Made by a program: the position numbers and the translations under genes
Notes under the pieces: generated by a model
Databases searched by the model: none
The model's input: only the letters and a program-made list of their open reading frames with translations
Told to the model about the DNA's origin: nothing
Origin: Hysterangium stoloniferum
Lineage: Eukaryota; Basidiomycota; Agaricomycetes; Hysterangiales; Hysterangiaceae
Assembly (NCBI GenBank): GCA_015178975.1
Contig: WHVD01000038.1
Span: forward strand, 558,001 to 622,000
Length of the DNA stretch: 64,000 nt
Reading direction: 5' to 3'
Shown here: positions 20,438-32,180 of the stretch, piece by piece
Position numbering within the stretch: position 1 is the first letter of the stretch
How the letters are laid out: every line of letters starts with the position of its first letter

Positions 20438-21774
20438 ATGTCTGTCCCTATCACTCCTGGAACAGCGACTTCCCAGTTTATTCAAGCTGGTATTTTACAC
20501 TCTTAAATACTCATATATTGTTTTGAAAAACCTAATAACACAGATGACGATGATTTCGACGAGGAGTCTATCCCCGCCTTTTCTCGTCCAACATTATATT
20601 CCGATGATTCCAATTCGAATAATAACAAAGGGAAGAGCCGTGCACCAGAGCAACTAGCTCCTCCGGGGACGGGAAGTGGTGGGAACGGACCCTCGTCGCC
20701 TCAGCTTTCAGGCAATATCGGCAGCTCGAGCGGGACAGCGAGAGGTCCCAGACGGACGGTGGGCGGCGTGCGTGTGGAGACGCGGTATGTCCACGATGTT
20801 CAATGTCATATTGTTCTCGTAAATTGAGGGCATGGTATTGTAGTTATTCTGGCGCCGATACGCTTGACGAACCGGTCATGGCGACAATAGTGCGGATTTT
20901 GTTGATACCTGTAGTGATGCCGCCCACTGATCAATGTGTATCAGGCAAGGGATCTTATGTCTATTTATTCGAAACTAGTTCAGGTTCTTTACCCCCGGCG
21001 GTCGGGAGGTAGTCGTGAGGTGCTTAGGTAGAGTCGTTCCTGTTTTGTCACCAAAGAACCTGAGATTCAAATTGTCGTACGCTTTACAGGGACTGGGACC
21101 TCTGGGGACCATTGCTATTATGCCTATTACTTGGTGTCATGCTTAGTATCAACGTAATTGTCACATACTTTTAACGCGGCCTCTTAACTCAACATCGATA
21201 TGCAGGCACCTCCAGCACAGTCTCTGGGTGTCTTCACAGGAGTTGTTGTTATTGTCTCGGTAGGCTCTCTAGTTGTGACCGTTCAAGCCAAGGCATGTTA
21301 TTGTTTTCGCACATGTCGTTATATTCTAATATATACCTGTAGCTCCTTGGAGGTCGAGTGTAAGCAAACTCGTCACCCTAAGTGGATTACTCTTGTCGGA
21401 ATTGATGTGTACTTGCAGTTCATTTTTTCAAGCACTCTGTGTCATAGGATATTGCGTTGCGCCGCTCGATATCGCCGCGTTAGTGGCTTGTTTTGTCCGT
21501 AAACTTTATATTCGCGCACCGATCGCCTTCTTGGCCTGGGCGTGGTGCTGTTGGGGTAAGTGGTAATATATCATACTCTCATTGAAGTGCTAACCATTGT
21601 CCAGCGTCTGTAAATTTCCTTGATGGGACTAAAATTGAACAACCGCGCATACTTTTGGCTGTTTACCCTCTTCTGTGAGTGTAGCATCTTTTAGACTAAG
21701 ATATTTCCCTCAATCAACCATACATACATAGTCTATTCTATTTTATCCTTGCGTGGATGATCCTGATTCAGTAA
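20438..21774 (+). CDS. YIPF6: Yip1-family Golgi membrane protein (YIPF6/Yip4)
   Basis: Ten exons: 20438-20489, 20544-20784, 20844-20889, 20945-21027, 21090-21153, 21206-21292, 21343-21359, 21419-21555, 21605-21674 and 21732-21774. They are in frame for 279 residues. The acidic/serine-rich N-terminus (ADDDDFDEESIPAF) is followed by the Yip1 signature REVLRDWDLWGPLLLCLLLG and five hydrophobic segments, with KLLGGRVSFFQALCVIGYC, TKIEQPRILLAVYPLLLFYF and the end AWMILIQ. The family interacts with Rab GTPases on Golgi membranes. The intron at 21293-21342 begins GCATGT and is a GC-AG intron. The following exon is only 17 nt (LLGGR plus two bases). Confidence 0.92.
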
Positions 21775-22244
21775 ATACTCTCCTCAATATATCTGGATGA
21801 ACTTCGCAAACATGCAACACGCAAAATACAAAGTAGACGTAGTACTCCTTTGGCTTGGATGCTTCATCCTCCATATATACAACAAAGAACTTAACGAAGA
21901 GATAAACTTATTCGCAAAGGGTAATTCGGGAATTATGCTGTTGATTCGTAATAACACTTGGTACTGGAGGCTAGAGAATTATTCGTTCAGGCAGTTTTCC
22001 CAGGATACTAGATTAAGCTAGAAATCAGCACAACCATTCCAATAATTCTGAGCCTTGCTTGGACCTGAAAATTTGGTGAATAAAGGCGTGGAGGATATTA
22101 GACTTTAAGAAGTGCCATCTTTACCGGCTAGCTCCATGGTAAAACAGTTAGGTATAATTTTCTTTTATCGTGGTCTGCTGGATGCCTGAGAATCCTGGTC
22201 TTGGGATGTGAAGTCAACTTAGGTACGAAGTAATCGAGGTGAAT
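21775..22244. other. convergent intergenic region, nothing recognised
   Basis: 3' flanks of YIPF6 and TASP1. A plus-strand frame at 21797-22021 shows no codon bias or family resemblance. No RNA gene seen. Confidence 0.4.
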
Positions 22245-23642
22245 CTAAAATACCTTTATTTCCGAGCTTTCTGAGGAAGCATATGCAATGGACATGCTAG
22301 CTGTATTGAATACGCACCATAGTCGTGCTGTTTATGTTGCGGTAAGAATGATGTAAAAGGTTGTTCATATGTGCATGAGACCTTTCTCGTTGGATTCCTT
22401 CTGAAGAATAACTGCGCCTGCGCTCGATGTTTCCCCCTGCGATGTGTACGCTTCTGCTGGAACGATCAATATTTCGCCATACCACTTAAGAAAAGGGCTA
22501 GTCACCAATAAAATTCTGCGAAATGAGTTGCTGTATTGCATCATGGGGATCCTCCGAGCATACGGCTTCACTCAGAGCGTGAGCAAGAGATGTGCGCACG
22601 ATGGCCTCGCCCGTTCCTGGGTTAATCGTGGAATTGACAGCCCAGAGTATTAAATAAATGTCCTACCAGATACGCTGATTGCTGCTCCCTCAGTTGGACC
22701 TGTCTTGCGTGCCCAACATCCAGCCCCGAATACGGCTGCCTGCAAAAGCCGTAATAATTGCAATGTAACGTAAAATTAGTGCCTGACTAACTTCACCAAG
22801 TCTCCCTGGTAATTTGAGAAGCAATCCGCCACTAATACACGTTTAATAGAAACCCGACTAATAAATATGTTGCTTTACCTTGAAACGCCAGCTGCGAGTC
22901 CTCCCGACTGGTCGAACACCACACAACCAACAGTATCCTGCATCAAGGAAGCTGTTTCAAGTCGATCATTGACGGAAATATGGTGATTCTGATGCTTATT
23001 TCTCCAAAAATTCCATTCGTCGTTTGCACGAGGAGACACCATGGCCCGAGGTTCGATGGTGGGTATACTCGATGAAACTGCGAATTCGTATGCTCCATTA
23101 GAGACTAGAGTTCTATCTTGAGAACGTATAAATGCAGGGGAAAACGCGCTATGATAAACTCATGCGACAGACAGTGGTGGCACGCGGCCTAACGGATCCT
23201 GCTTTGAGGAGTAGTCAAAGATGGCTTTGGCAGCACGGATAGGATTCTTAATCCCTTAATTTATTGCTATTAGATGCATGTCAGAGTACGAAACATGTAC
23301 GCTACCGGATACAGCGCCAACACTTCCAAATCTGCCCGAGTCGTCCATCACAGCAGCGTCACATTCCACAGTGCCTTGGTAGGTGAGATTAGAGCCGTAG
23401 CCGGCATTTAATATTTCAGAGTCTTCTAATTCAATAATGGCTGTTTCAACCCCTTCCACTGCCTCTTGATTACTTTCCAGGGCGTGGATTGCGTTAGAGC
23501 AGGCTCTGCGGCGAAGGTTTAGCATAGATCATGGGGGTTCTTCCTAAGCTGCCAAACACCTGTGCAATGATTTTTTCACTGCCTTCTCGCTTGCGTGAGA
23601 GTGATAACCTGCACCGCCGTGAACAACAACATAATATGGCAT
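22245..23642 (-). CDS. TASP1: threonine aspartase (Taspase1-like), Ntn hydrolase
   Basis: Nine exons: 23560-23642, 23306-23505, 23173-23254, 22879-23112, 22792-22831, 22667-22739, 22506-22616, 22382-22453 and 22245-22327. They keep frame for 325 residues. Family landmarks appear in order: VVVHGGAGYH at the N-terminus, SEILNAGYGSNLTYQGTVE, GRVPPLTLVSNGA, the autoprocessing site with nucleophile Thr in QDTVGCVVFDQSGG, then AAGVSSGGLLLKLPGRLGEA and VFGAGCWA, ending RLWCVFNTASMSIAYA. The VSSGG-KLPGR-GCWA pattern points to Taspase1 rather than plain plant-type asparaginase. Activity needs self-cleavage before the Thr into alpha and beta chains. The fungal substrate is not known to me. The donor at 23172 (GTCTGT) is weak but needed for frame. 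Confidence 0.88.
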
Positions 23643-23792
23643 GAAGGTGTAAATTAAAGGTCACGTGAGGACATTCTACTTGTTATGTAATCGTAAAATG
23701 TTTTCTTCGTCAGCTCGTTTGTCAGCCGTTTGTCTGCTTTATATACGTCTGGTTTCACTTGTATACCCAACAACAACAAAATAATATTGCAT

Positions 23793-25260
23793 ATGGCTGC
23801 AGCACACGAAGGAGAGGCAGGCGACGACTTTATTGAACCATCAGAAGTTCTTGCCGTGGTAGACGACGATGGCGACATGCCAATGGATGGCGAAGACGAT
23901 GACGAAGACATTATGGATGAGATCAACGGTGATGACATGGCTGAAGGCGATGAAGACGTCTACGAAGATACCTCCTTTTCTCATTTCGGCGCACATGAAG
24001 GATCAGTCTTTGCCGTTGCAGCACATCCAACGCAACCATTGGCAGTATCTGGCGGCGAAGATGACTTGGGATATATCTGGAACTTGGAGGATGGAGAGGT
24101 GATCGTGAAGCTGACGGGGCACTCGGATAGCGTTACCTCCGTTGGATGGAGCTCTGATGGAGAGCTCGTGTCCACGGGTGGAATGGACGGAAAAGTAAGG
24201 GTTTGGAGGAGGGTTAAAAGGGGTGCAGCTGAGGGCAAAGAAGTATGGAAAACTTGGGAGTTTTTGACTGAGCTTACTGGGCCGGATGAAGTCATGGTAT
24301 GCGCATATAATGTCTGCAGCGACCTGTTGGTTGATCATGGTTTTATTTAGTGGCTTAAATGGCATCCCCGTGGTTCTGTTTTACTGGCTGGATCGAATGA
24401 TTCGACGGTATGGCTTTGGCAGTGTAAGATTAGTCCCCATTTTCACTTTGCACTGACTGACAATGCATCGCACAGTGCCTTCCGGAAACACCATGCAAGT
24501 GCTAGCTTCACATGCCGGACCTGTCAATGCAGGTTGTTTCACACCAGACGGTAAATTTTTCTTGAGATTATATCACAAATATGATTTCTAACATCGTATC
24601 TAGGCAAAAAGGTCCTTACAGGCTCAGACACCCTTTTATTGACAACCCCAACTTCTGACGCTCCTCTGCTAAAACTTTCGCCAGCTGACGGTCGTTTTGC
24701 TCTTGAGGACGGCATTACTGCCCTGGCAGTAAACGCCTCAAACACTCTCGCAGTTGTCGGCGGAGCAGACGGCAGCGTTCGTGTTGTTTCACTAGGCAAA
24801 GGCGACGTCGTAGGAAGTTTGGAAGGCCATGGAGAAGGAGAAAGCATCGAGGGTGTTGCATGGATGGAATATGCTGGTACTGAAGTCGCAGTGACAGGTG
24901 GAACGGATGGCAAAGTTTGCGTCTGGGATCTGTCGACGATGCGTTTGCGAATTACTTTAGAGCATCAGGTATAGTATTTGGGTGATATGTCAGTATTTTG
25001 AATTTGATCTAATCTATATTCCTTTTCAGGACGCGGTAACATCCATCCATCCCCATCCCGCGCCGTCATCGTACCTTCTTACAACATCCAGCGCTGATAA
25101 GACACTCCGAACATGGGATGTACGAACGGGAGCTGTTGTCCGAGAACACAAAGGCCATCATGGTCCTGTTCTCGGCGCGTCCTTGGGAGTTATTGACGGA
25201 CATGTGGTAGTAGTGAGTGCGGGAGACGACGGAGCTTGTCTAGCGTTCACTACGGAATAG
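23793..25260 (+). CDS. SQT1: WD40 ribosome-assembly protein Sqt1/AAMP
   Basis: Five exons: 23793-24296, 24351-24423, 24476-24550, 24604-24968 and 25030-25260. They give 415 residues. A strongly acidic N-terminus (EDDDEDIMDEINGDD) is followed by seven to eight WD repeats: GHSDSVTSVGWSSDG, VRVWRR, KWHPRGSVLLAGSNDSTVWLW, SHAGPVNAGCFTPDGKK, GTDGKVCVWDLS, TTSSADKTLRTWDVR and the final AGDDGACLAF. Yeast Sqt1 is the dedicated chaperone of ribosomal protein uL16 (Rpl10); animal AAMP is the counterpart. An in-frame ATG at 23730 would add 21 residues; the one at 23793 starts the usual acidic region and is preferred. Divergent from TASP1 with about 150 bp between starts. Confidence 0.92.
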
Positions 25261-25425
25261 CACGATTATTATTAAGTTCTTTGTCTGTACATGTGGGAAC
25301 GAATATCCTAGCTATTTTGTAAAGGCCGAGTATTATTCGTGCAGAGACATGTGCGCGCTAATCTTCAAGTTATCCGTGTTATAAGTTGGCGCAAAGACCT
25401 TACGTGTCACTTTTTCTTTACCACC

Positions 25426-27275
25426 ATGCTGCTCCTCCCCCTTGCGAGCATTTTGACCAGCGTTCTGTCACTTGTACAGGCGCAATCGAATGTCGTTGAT
25501 TTGACACCAGCTAATTTCGATGCGGTCATTGGAAAGGGCAAGCCTGCACTTGTTGAATTGTGAGTGTAGCTAAAAGATTACTTATCACGTTCTTTGTTGA
25601 TGAGATGACTGAAGCTTTGCACCGTGGTGGTGAGAGATTGTATAGCTTTCTAAATTATCCGCACATGTAATGATGAACTCGAAATGTAGCGGTCACTGCA
25701 AAGTATGTACATGAATGCACCTTCATTTTTCAAAAATAGTCGCTCACTTAATAAACATATAGAATCTTGCGCCTGTATATGAAGAGCTTGCTAATGCATA
25801 CTCACATACATCTGATGTTATTATTGCCAAAGTTGATGCAGATGCTGAGAAGGAGCTTGGGTATGTCCACATAATATTGTTTGTGCAACAACAACAATCG
25901 TTGATTTCTCGCCATTCAGAGAACGTTTTGGAGTAAAAGGATTCCCTAGTGAGTGTCAAGTCACTCCAACCCCTGTTAACTGCTCACAGGTGCTTCCACA
26001 GCCCTTAAGTGGTTTGACAAAGATGGTACACCTGAAGACTATAACGGCGGACGAACACTGACAGATTTGGCCGAGTTGTGAGTAGAATTAGAGCCTATTG
26101 TGCCACTCAAATATATATACTGGGCTTCCTAGCGTGACGAAGAAGTCGGGTGTCAAGTCAAAGATCAAGCCACCGCCTCCACCAGCCACTACCCAACTGA
26201 ACTACTTGACCTTTGAAGAGGCTGCAAACGTGAGTAAATATATCATAACGATATGATATGGTGCTAATGGTGCCATAGGACCCGACGAAGGATGTCCTTG
26301 TTGCATTTACTGCGTCATGGTGGTACGTTAATTTACCATATTGGCAATGTTCCCGACCTAACAATTGCATGCAGCGGCCACTGCAAGACCATGAAACCTA
26401 TTTATGAGCAAAGTGGGTTGCAAGATCTTCGTGGCATCCATAGTACTAATGGATCATACCAGTTGCCAAGAACTTCAAGCCCGAAGCTCATGTGCGTTCT
26501 TTCTTGTCAAGAGTAATGGCAGAAACTGAATCGCTTCGTCTAGGTCGTCATCGCAAATTACGAATGTGATACAGAGGCCAACAAACCTTTGGCCTTGAAG
26601 CTGGGGATTGGCTCATTCCCGACCATCAAGTTCTACCCCAAAGGATCGAATAAGAAAACTCCCATTGTCAGTGTGCTTCTTACTATACGTGTGATGTGAT
26701 ATCTCATATAGACGTAAATAGCTCTATGAAGAGGGCCGTAGTGAGAAGGAATTCACTGAGTGGCTCAATGAGCACTGCGGTACCCAGCGTGCTGTTGGCG
26801 GTGGATTGAACGAACAAGTTAGTTGCTTATGTCTTTTTGTCAGCACGGGCAGGGTATTGATGGATTTGCATCTGCAGGCTGGTCGTATTAGCACACTAGA
26901 TGAGCTTGCGCAGAAATTCTTCACAGCTGCCCCAGCGGGCCGCCAGGCCATTTATGACTCTGCTAAGGAGCTTTCAGATGCTGCTGCAGGATATGGAGCT
27001 GTCTACATCCGTTCTATGGAGAGAGTCCTCAACGGCACGGCTGATTACTTCCAGAAGGAAGGCAAGCGGTGAGTACTGGAATATGAAATGTATTGCTAAG
27101 GAAGCGGAGTGCTGAATGGTTGCGGTGTATCAGTCTCGCCTCGATTTTAGAAAAACGTATGTTGTCTGAGGAAAAGTTGGATATGATCAAGATCAAGGCC
27201 AACATTATTGCTGCTTTTGCTGAGAAGACGGAGGAACCCGTCGAGGAGGTCAAAACGCTTAAGGAGGAATTGTGA
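25426..27275 (+). CDS. ER protein disulfide isomerase, ERp38/PDI-D type
   Basis: Fourteen exons, all in phase, for 380 residues: 25426-25559, 25615-25629, 25690-25702, 25763-25860, 25920-25948, 25990-26077, 26133-26229, 26279-26322, 26375-26412, 26463-26491, 26544-26672, 26722-26817, 26878-27068 and 27134-27275. A signal peptide (MLLLPLASILTSVLSLVQAQ) precedes two thioredoxin domains, each with a CGHC redox centre (FAPWCGHCK and TASWCGHCK). These are followed by an alpha-helical ERp29-type C-terminal domain (GRISTLDELAQKF to the end). The last four residues KEEL match the ER-retrieval signal class (KDEL variants; vertebrate ERp72 also ends KEEL). It catalyses disulfide formation and shuffling in secretory proteins. 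Both CGHC sites are split by an intron in the same Cys codon. Confidence 0.93.
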
Positions 27276-27471
27276 ATGTAAAAGATAATATAAGTTATGA
27301 TACATATTGATCAGAGGGAATGGCAAGGCCAGTAAGCGCTTGACAAAAAAAGAAAAAGAGAAATTTTTAAGGACCGAAGTTTTTTAGTAAGCCGCGGAAG
27401 CATTCCAAGTACAGTCAATCCTCACCGTTCTCCACATCTACTTCCCCCCCCCTCCGCCTAGGTTCGTCACT

Positions 27472-28489
27472 ATGAATCCCGCAATCACCAATTTGGTTAT
27501 TTCCCTCGGTGCAATGCAGGGTCAGTGTTTTTTTAAACACGTTTGTAATAGTATCCCGGTACTGACGCATACGTGTTCCTGAATTCTTGTCTTCCACTAC
27601 GTTTTTGGTCCCTCCCAGTTGCTCGCAAAATTCCGTTTGAGGACCCAGACGTGCTCAATTACGTCCGGATTGGATATGCCGCCACACAGATCATCACGTT
27701 GGTTATATACTTCTATACATCGTACAAGGTGAGGGTTGCGGTTGTTTTGGTATCCAGGACACGCAGGGAGGGAAAGAGAAGGAGACTGATTGTACCTTTT
27801 TCTCGTGCACTCTAGGTCAAGCAAAAGAATGACCAGACTGTGTTGAAATATGGTGTGTATAGTTCTCGCTTTATTTGTGGGAGGTCGTTGACGTGTCACT
27901 TTTGTCGTGTAGTGGAGCCGGCGAATCCTATGGTTGGTGTCTGGCTCGTAGGACAGCGTAGACCGAGTTATTAATGTTTTTTAGAGCCCTGACTCGGGAG
28001 GATTGATTACTACTACCAACCGTGATTACGACCTAAGTGAAATCTCAAAACTTGTGCGTACTCTGAGCAACCCACAGCGATAGTAACTGACACTCTTTCA
28101 CAGCTCAAGGGTGTATATATGGGCATTGGTATGCCTCACATCTTATCGTTTCTCTCCACCTTGCTCACGAATGATTTTCAATGAACCAGCCATGATGGGA
28201 TTTTTACACATCTACATGAAATACACGCAACCGCTCTTCGTTCAGGCATTAATGGGTATTAAGAACTTATACGAGGCCAAGCCTATCGCCATTCATATCT
28301 TCGGAAAGAAGGCTGAAGGAGACCTCAAAAGGCCATTCAAGGGTGCACCCAGCATGTTCGGAGGTACATGATCTATGCTGTTAGTATATTCGCATACTAA
28401 CGTAAGATGCAGGAGGAGGTAACCCAGCCACTGATAAGGCAGCCATCGAGGAAGCCGAAAAGAAGGTTGGTGGTGTTAAAGAGGAATAA
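27472..28489 (+). CDS. PHO88: ER membrane protein Pho88/Snd3
   Basis: Eight exons: 27472-27520, 27619-27728, 27816-27852, 27913-27932, 27985-28053, 28104-28128, 28190-28363 and 28413-28489. They give 186 residues, the normal family length. Features are MNPAITNLVISLGAMQVARKIPF with an N-terminal membrane segment, GYAATQIITLVIYFYTSYK, the conserved YDLSEISKLLKG, and MMGFLHIYMKYTQPLFVQALMG near the C-terminus. Yeast Pho88 was named from phosphate transport and later identified as Snd3, a component of the SRP-independent targeting route to the ER. The C-terminal tail is Gly/Lys/Glu-rich. Confidence 0.93.
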
Positions 28490-28797
28490 AACAGATGGGT
28501 GCCAAGCACGTATCTATCTGCCTATTAGACGGATCGAGGCTAGAATCTGTAATTTGTTCTATATATATATATTCGTCTGCATATCCTGGCTTAATGGTGT
28601 CTATGTGTGTGCGAACTCGAAGTATCATATCATCCCAATAAAATGAATGGATGTCACAAACATCTCTTTCAGTTGTATAAATGTATATGTTTACTCAAGT
28701 TTGTAGCCAACAAGACTTCTGCGCCCGAGGATCTCGCCAATCTGAGTAAACATGGGAAGAAAATGTCAGAAAAAGGCTGCAGCGCAACAATGAATAA

Positions 28798-29326
28798 TTA
28801 ATCTACCTTGAATATAGTATATGCCTCAATTCCATACAAGCCAACCTTCTTCCACTGTCCATTATTCACAATCTCCCGCCAATAACTCGGGTTACGAGCG
28901 TGCTGGAATAGAGTAGTGTATGTCTCGACCCATGTCTGGGGGCTCAATGGGGGCTGCAGTCGCTCAGCAACATAGACCTGCTTCAAGAGCTCCTTCGCCA
29001 CCGCAATGTTATACGCCAACGGCGCACGATACGCTATCGACCCCGGAATGTGAGCAACGCGGGCTAATTCACCAAATAGACACCACCACCACACGCGCAC
29101 CTCCAAGCATGCCGCAAATGCGGTCGCCCAACGGGCCCGCGGCGGTCTTGACCTTCTCAAAGGCGTATCCAGCCTGCTTCGACGCGGCACTGTAGGCGTT
29201 TTGCGCCGTCTTTTGGGCGTGTTCGAGGGAGGGGTTGGGGGGTGCCGAGGATGCGAAGCGACGGGGCGCAGTGCGCGTGGATAAACGGGCACGGAGCCGG
29301 AGGGAAGAGCGTAATGTCGACGACAT
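28798..29326 (-). CDS. ATP20: mitochondrial F1Fo ATP synthase subunit g
   Basis: Two exons, 29101-29326 and 28798-29033, give 153 residues. The start MSSTLRSSLRLRARLSTRTA is Arg/Ser-rich without acids, typical of a mitochondrial presequence. The body has AQKTAQNAYSAASKQAG, then AYRAPLAYNIAVAKELLKQV and the C-terminal stretch GLYGIEAYTIFKVD, which carries the GxxxG-like region used by subunits e and g for ATP synthase dimerisation. The start was chosen at the first ATG of the frame (29324-29326). A cryptic donor lies just before the stop (AAGGTAGAT), so a further small exon cannot be excluded. Confidence 0.88.
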
Positions 29327-29575
29327 TTTTGGGGGAAAAAGACCTCGTCGGCTGGGTCGGAGGCGCAGGGGCGGGGATGAGCGACGACGGAAGGGAAACT
29401 TGAAATTGGATGTGACCGTCACACGTCACTGAGAATGAGAGAGCGGGGGTTTCCGGCATTTTTTCGTATAAGAAAATTCTCCGAATTAGATAAATCAAGA
29501 CAAAAAGTATTCGATTTTATGGCTTCTAGAGAAATGGATTCCAGGAAGGGTAAGAGAGTGACGATCGCTATCACT

Positions 29576-29670
29576 GGGGACGTGGTGTAGGGGTTATCAC
29601 GCCTCATTTGCAAGTACATTATGTACGAGAAAATTTGAGGCGGTCACGAGTTCGATTCTCGTCGTCTCCA
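29576..29670 (+). tRNA. tRNA-Ala (anticodon UGC) with 22-nt intron
   Basis: Acceptor stem GGGGACG pairs with CGTCTCC and includes the G3:U70 pair that marks alanine tRNAs. The D arm runs GTGTAGGGGTTATCAC. Anticodon stem CCTCA/TGAGG encloses a loop TTTGCA plus T, so the anticodon is TGC. An intron of 22 nt (29613-29634) interrupts the loop one base after the anticodon, the standard eukaryotic position. T arm ACGAG-TTCGATT-CTCGT, discriminator A73. A T6 run at 29674-29679 is the Pol III terminator. The mature length is 73 nt. Confidence 0.93.
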
Positions 29671-29877
29671 GCCTTTTTTGTCCCCAATGCCTTCCTTAGT
29701 TTATCCTCCTTGACTCGTCGCCATTTCTCACATTGCAATATTTTATTCGAGTATATAATTAATTACCTTACCCACAGATGAACAAATATCAAGCAGACTT
29801 AAAAAAAACAGCAACACATAATGTCTCTCACACACACGCTCCTTTACGTTGATAGAAAAGAACACTTATATAGAATC
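29671..29877. other. tRNA-Ala terminator and 3' flank of SLM1
   Basis: It begins with the T6 terminator of the tRNA and contains an AT-rich stretch up to the SLM1 stop codon. No other feature seen. Confidence 0.5.
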
Positions 29878-31958
29878 TTACTTTTCTTCCCTGAATCTGC
29901 TTTCGCTGTTTCCAGGGCCCGAGTTGACGGCAGCACCACCCTCTGTGTATTCCTGCTGCAATGCGTGGGGTGGGTGTCCCTCAGGAGCTTTCTCTTGCTG
30001 GCGTTTTGAAGGGCGGCGAGAAACACCTGTGCTTATTCCCTCGCCATCTTGCTGAGTATCAGCATGATGCTTTTTATCAATCTGTCGGCATGTTAGAGAG
30101 TTGCAAATTACTGCACAGAGGAAGCACGTACAGGGTACCCATTGGGGCCCAACTCGGTAATGTTGTTCCCCTTGTCGCGCTGAGAATACAATGGGGCCGC
30201 CGTCTCCGAGTCGACACCCGCTCCCACATCCTGATGCACGTCGTGGTACGTCTCTCGCTCTTCTTCTTCAAAGCTGCTCCCTTCCTCGATATCCTCGTCG
30301 TCCTCGCTGATGTATCCCGCCGACCGCACAGCAGCGGCAATAGGCCCGCTCCGCTCCATCTGCTCGCTCGCAACGAGGTACCGCGCAACCAGCATTCGGA
30401 TATCATTCCACCACTCCATCATGTCGTCGTGGCTTCGCCCGCGGAAGGTATACGCGTGCTCGCGGCGCGAAAGGATGCTTCCCGCGCGCGTCGTCCCGTT
30501 GCCGTCTTTCTTCCCCTCTATATGGAATTTGTGCGACTTGTCCTTTCTTGACGACGAGGGCGGACCGAGCGTGCATGCTGGCAGAAAGAGACTGAACGTG
30601 GGCAGGAGCGATGCCTTTGGGTCAGAGCTTGAGAATTCGTGCAGGTAGCCTGCGGGCGTGAGGACGTAGTACGACTCCTTGTAGCTGCGTGTAAACCGTT
30701 TCTTGCGCTCCATGAGGCCTGTGTGCACGGGGATGACACTTGGGTCTTCCTTCGATGGATACTCTATCGTTTCTGGGTTGCGCAGAGGTGTGTCGGGGTC
30801 GAGGAGGTGGTCTGAGCGGGCGGCGAAGGAGATCCATTCGCGATCGGGGGCGAGGGCAGCCATGGTAAGCCCCATTGTGCGCCAGGTGTCTTGCACCTGG
30901 CTTGACATGCGGGATTGCCACTCGTCGAAAGTTTGCCATGCGGATTGAATGGAGCGCACGATGCCTTCCTCGAAGTGGGCCGAATTCTGCTGCATGATAA
31001 TAATGGACTTTTGAAGGGCATTTTCTTCGTTCACCTGAATCGTGGTCAGTAGAACGCTAGCAAATGCGATGGGAGATGATGAAGGAGCGACGTACTTGCT
31101 TTTGGAGTTGGCGCGCGACCTGCATATTTGAGACATATCTAAGCATAAATAAGGGGACGTGACTTCGCGCATGCAGTCTAAACAACATACGGATCCTCCT
31201 TCGAAGTGACGGCCATCGGGGTATTCTTAAACATGCCAATATGTTTGGTCAGCTCCGCAATCAGCTTTGTCGACAACTCGCGCTCCTTCGCCACATTCGT
31301 CGCCAGCTTTCCCGTGTCGTTCTGCACGTTCTGCGGGAGGTTGAGCGCATGTAGGATACTCCGCCAACACGCCAAATGCCCGATGTCCACCCACCTTGAT
31401 GTGCGCCTTGATCTCCAGCCGCAGCTTCTGCAAGTGCTGGACGATCGAGCCGTCGATCGTGCGCCCGAGATTCGCGTGGTGGTCCGCCATGGTGCGGGTC
31501 TTGTCGCGGATTCCGTAGTAGATGTCCTGCATCCCGCCCTCACCGAGGAACTGGTTTCCCGCGCGGAAGGGCACCTGGATGACCGCGCCGAGCTTGGTGA
31601 GTTCTTTAGCCGTGTTATTTTCGATATCTGCGATGCCCTAGAGTGGTTTTTCGCCCCGTTTAGGGTAGATGCGGCAGCTTGATAGTGAACATACCTCGAA
31701 GTAGGCGATCAGTTGCTTTACGATGGCTTTCCATGCGACGAAGCGCTGTATTGCATAGAATTGATCAGTACGATGATGCCGTCACTTGACAACGTTAACA
31801 TTATGCACCTCTATGAGTACATCACTTGGTTTCAAGTCATGGGCTGCAACGTTCTTCTTAATGAGCGACTGGTTTCTGCTCAACGCTGAGCCGTGTTTAG
31901 ATGCCCGCGACATTGATGTTGCGCGAGAGAGTGTTCCGTCACCTCTTTCGTGATTCAT
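29878..31958 (-). CDS. SLM1: Slm1-type BAR/PH phosphoinositide-binding protein
   Basis: Seven exons, all joined at phase 0: 31809-31958, 31695-31745, 31395-31637, 31187-31330, 31096-31119 (24 nt, VARQLQKQ), 30132-31034 and 29878-30081. They give 572 residues. The helical F-BAR-like region runs from RFVAWKAIVKQLIAYFEGIA through LGAVIQVPF, RTIDGSIVQHLQKL and AWQTFDEW. It is followed by a PH domain (ERKKRFTRSYKESYYVLTPAGYLHEF to MMEWWNDIRMLVARYL) and an acidic, low-complexity tail. Yeast Slm1/2 bind PI(4,5)P2 at the plasma membrane and eisosomes and act as TORC2 substrates and adaptors. The same role here is inferred from domain order. Confidence 0.9.
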
Positions 31959-32180
31959 GGCAGTGGTTATGGTGGAGGATTTAAGAAAAATCGAGATTAT
32001 ATAAATACAGCAGGGTAAGGTGAGTGGGATGACGTCAGAAATCCACACTCGATCCCGTGACTTCCAGCCCATTTCCATGACTCTTATTTTCTCAATGATA
32101 ATTTTCGAATTATAACGTACACAGCACATCCAAGAAATCGTGAGAATCTCAATCAATACGTGTCGTTACCTCGGCAGCAC

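Noticed and set aside
29961-30648. Overlapping plus-strand frames of 112-196 residues opposite SLM1
   Set aside because: Shadow frames of the SLM1 PH-domain exon, which has family motifs and phased introns. Composition of the opposite frames is not protein-like.
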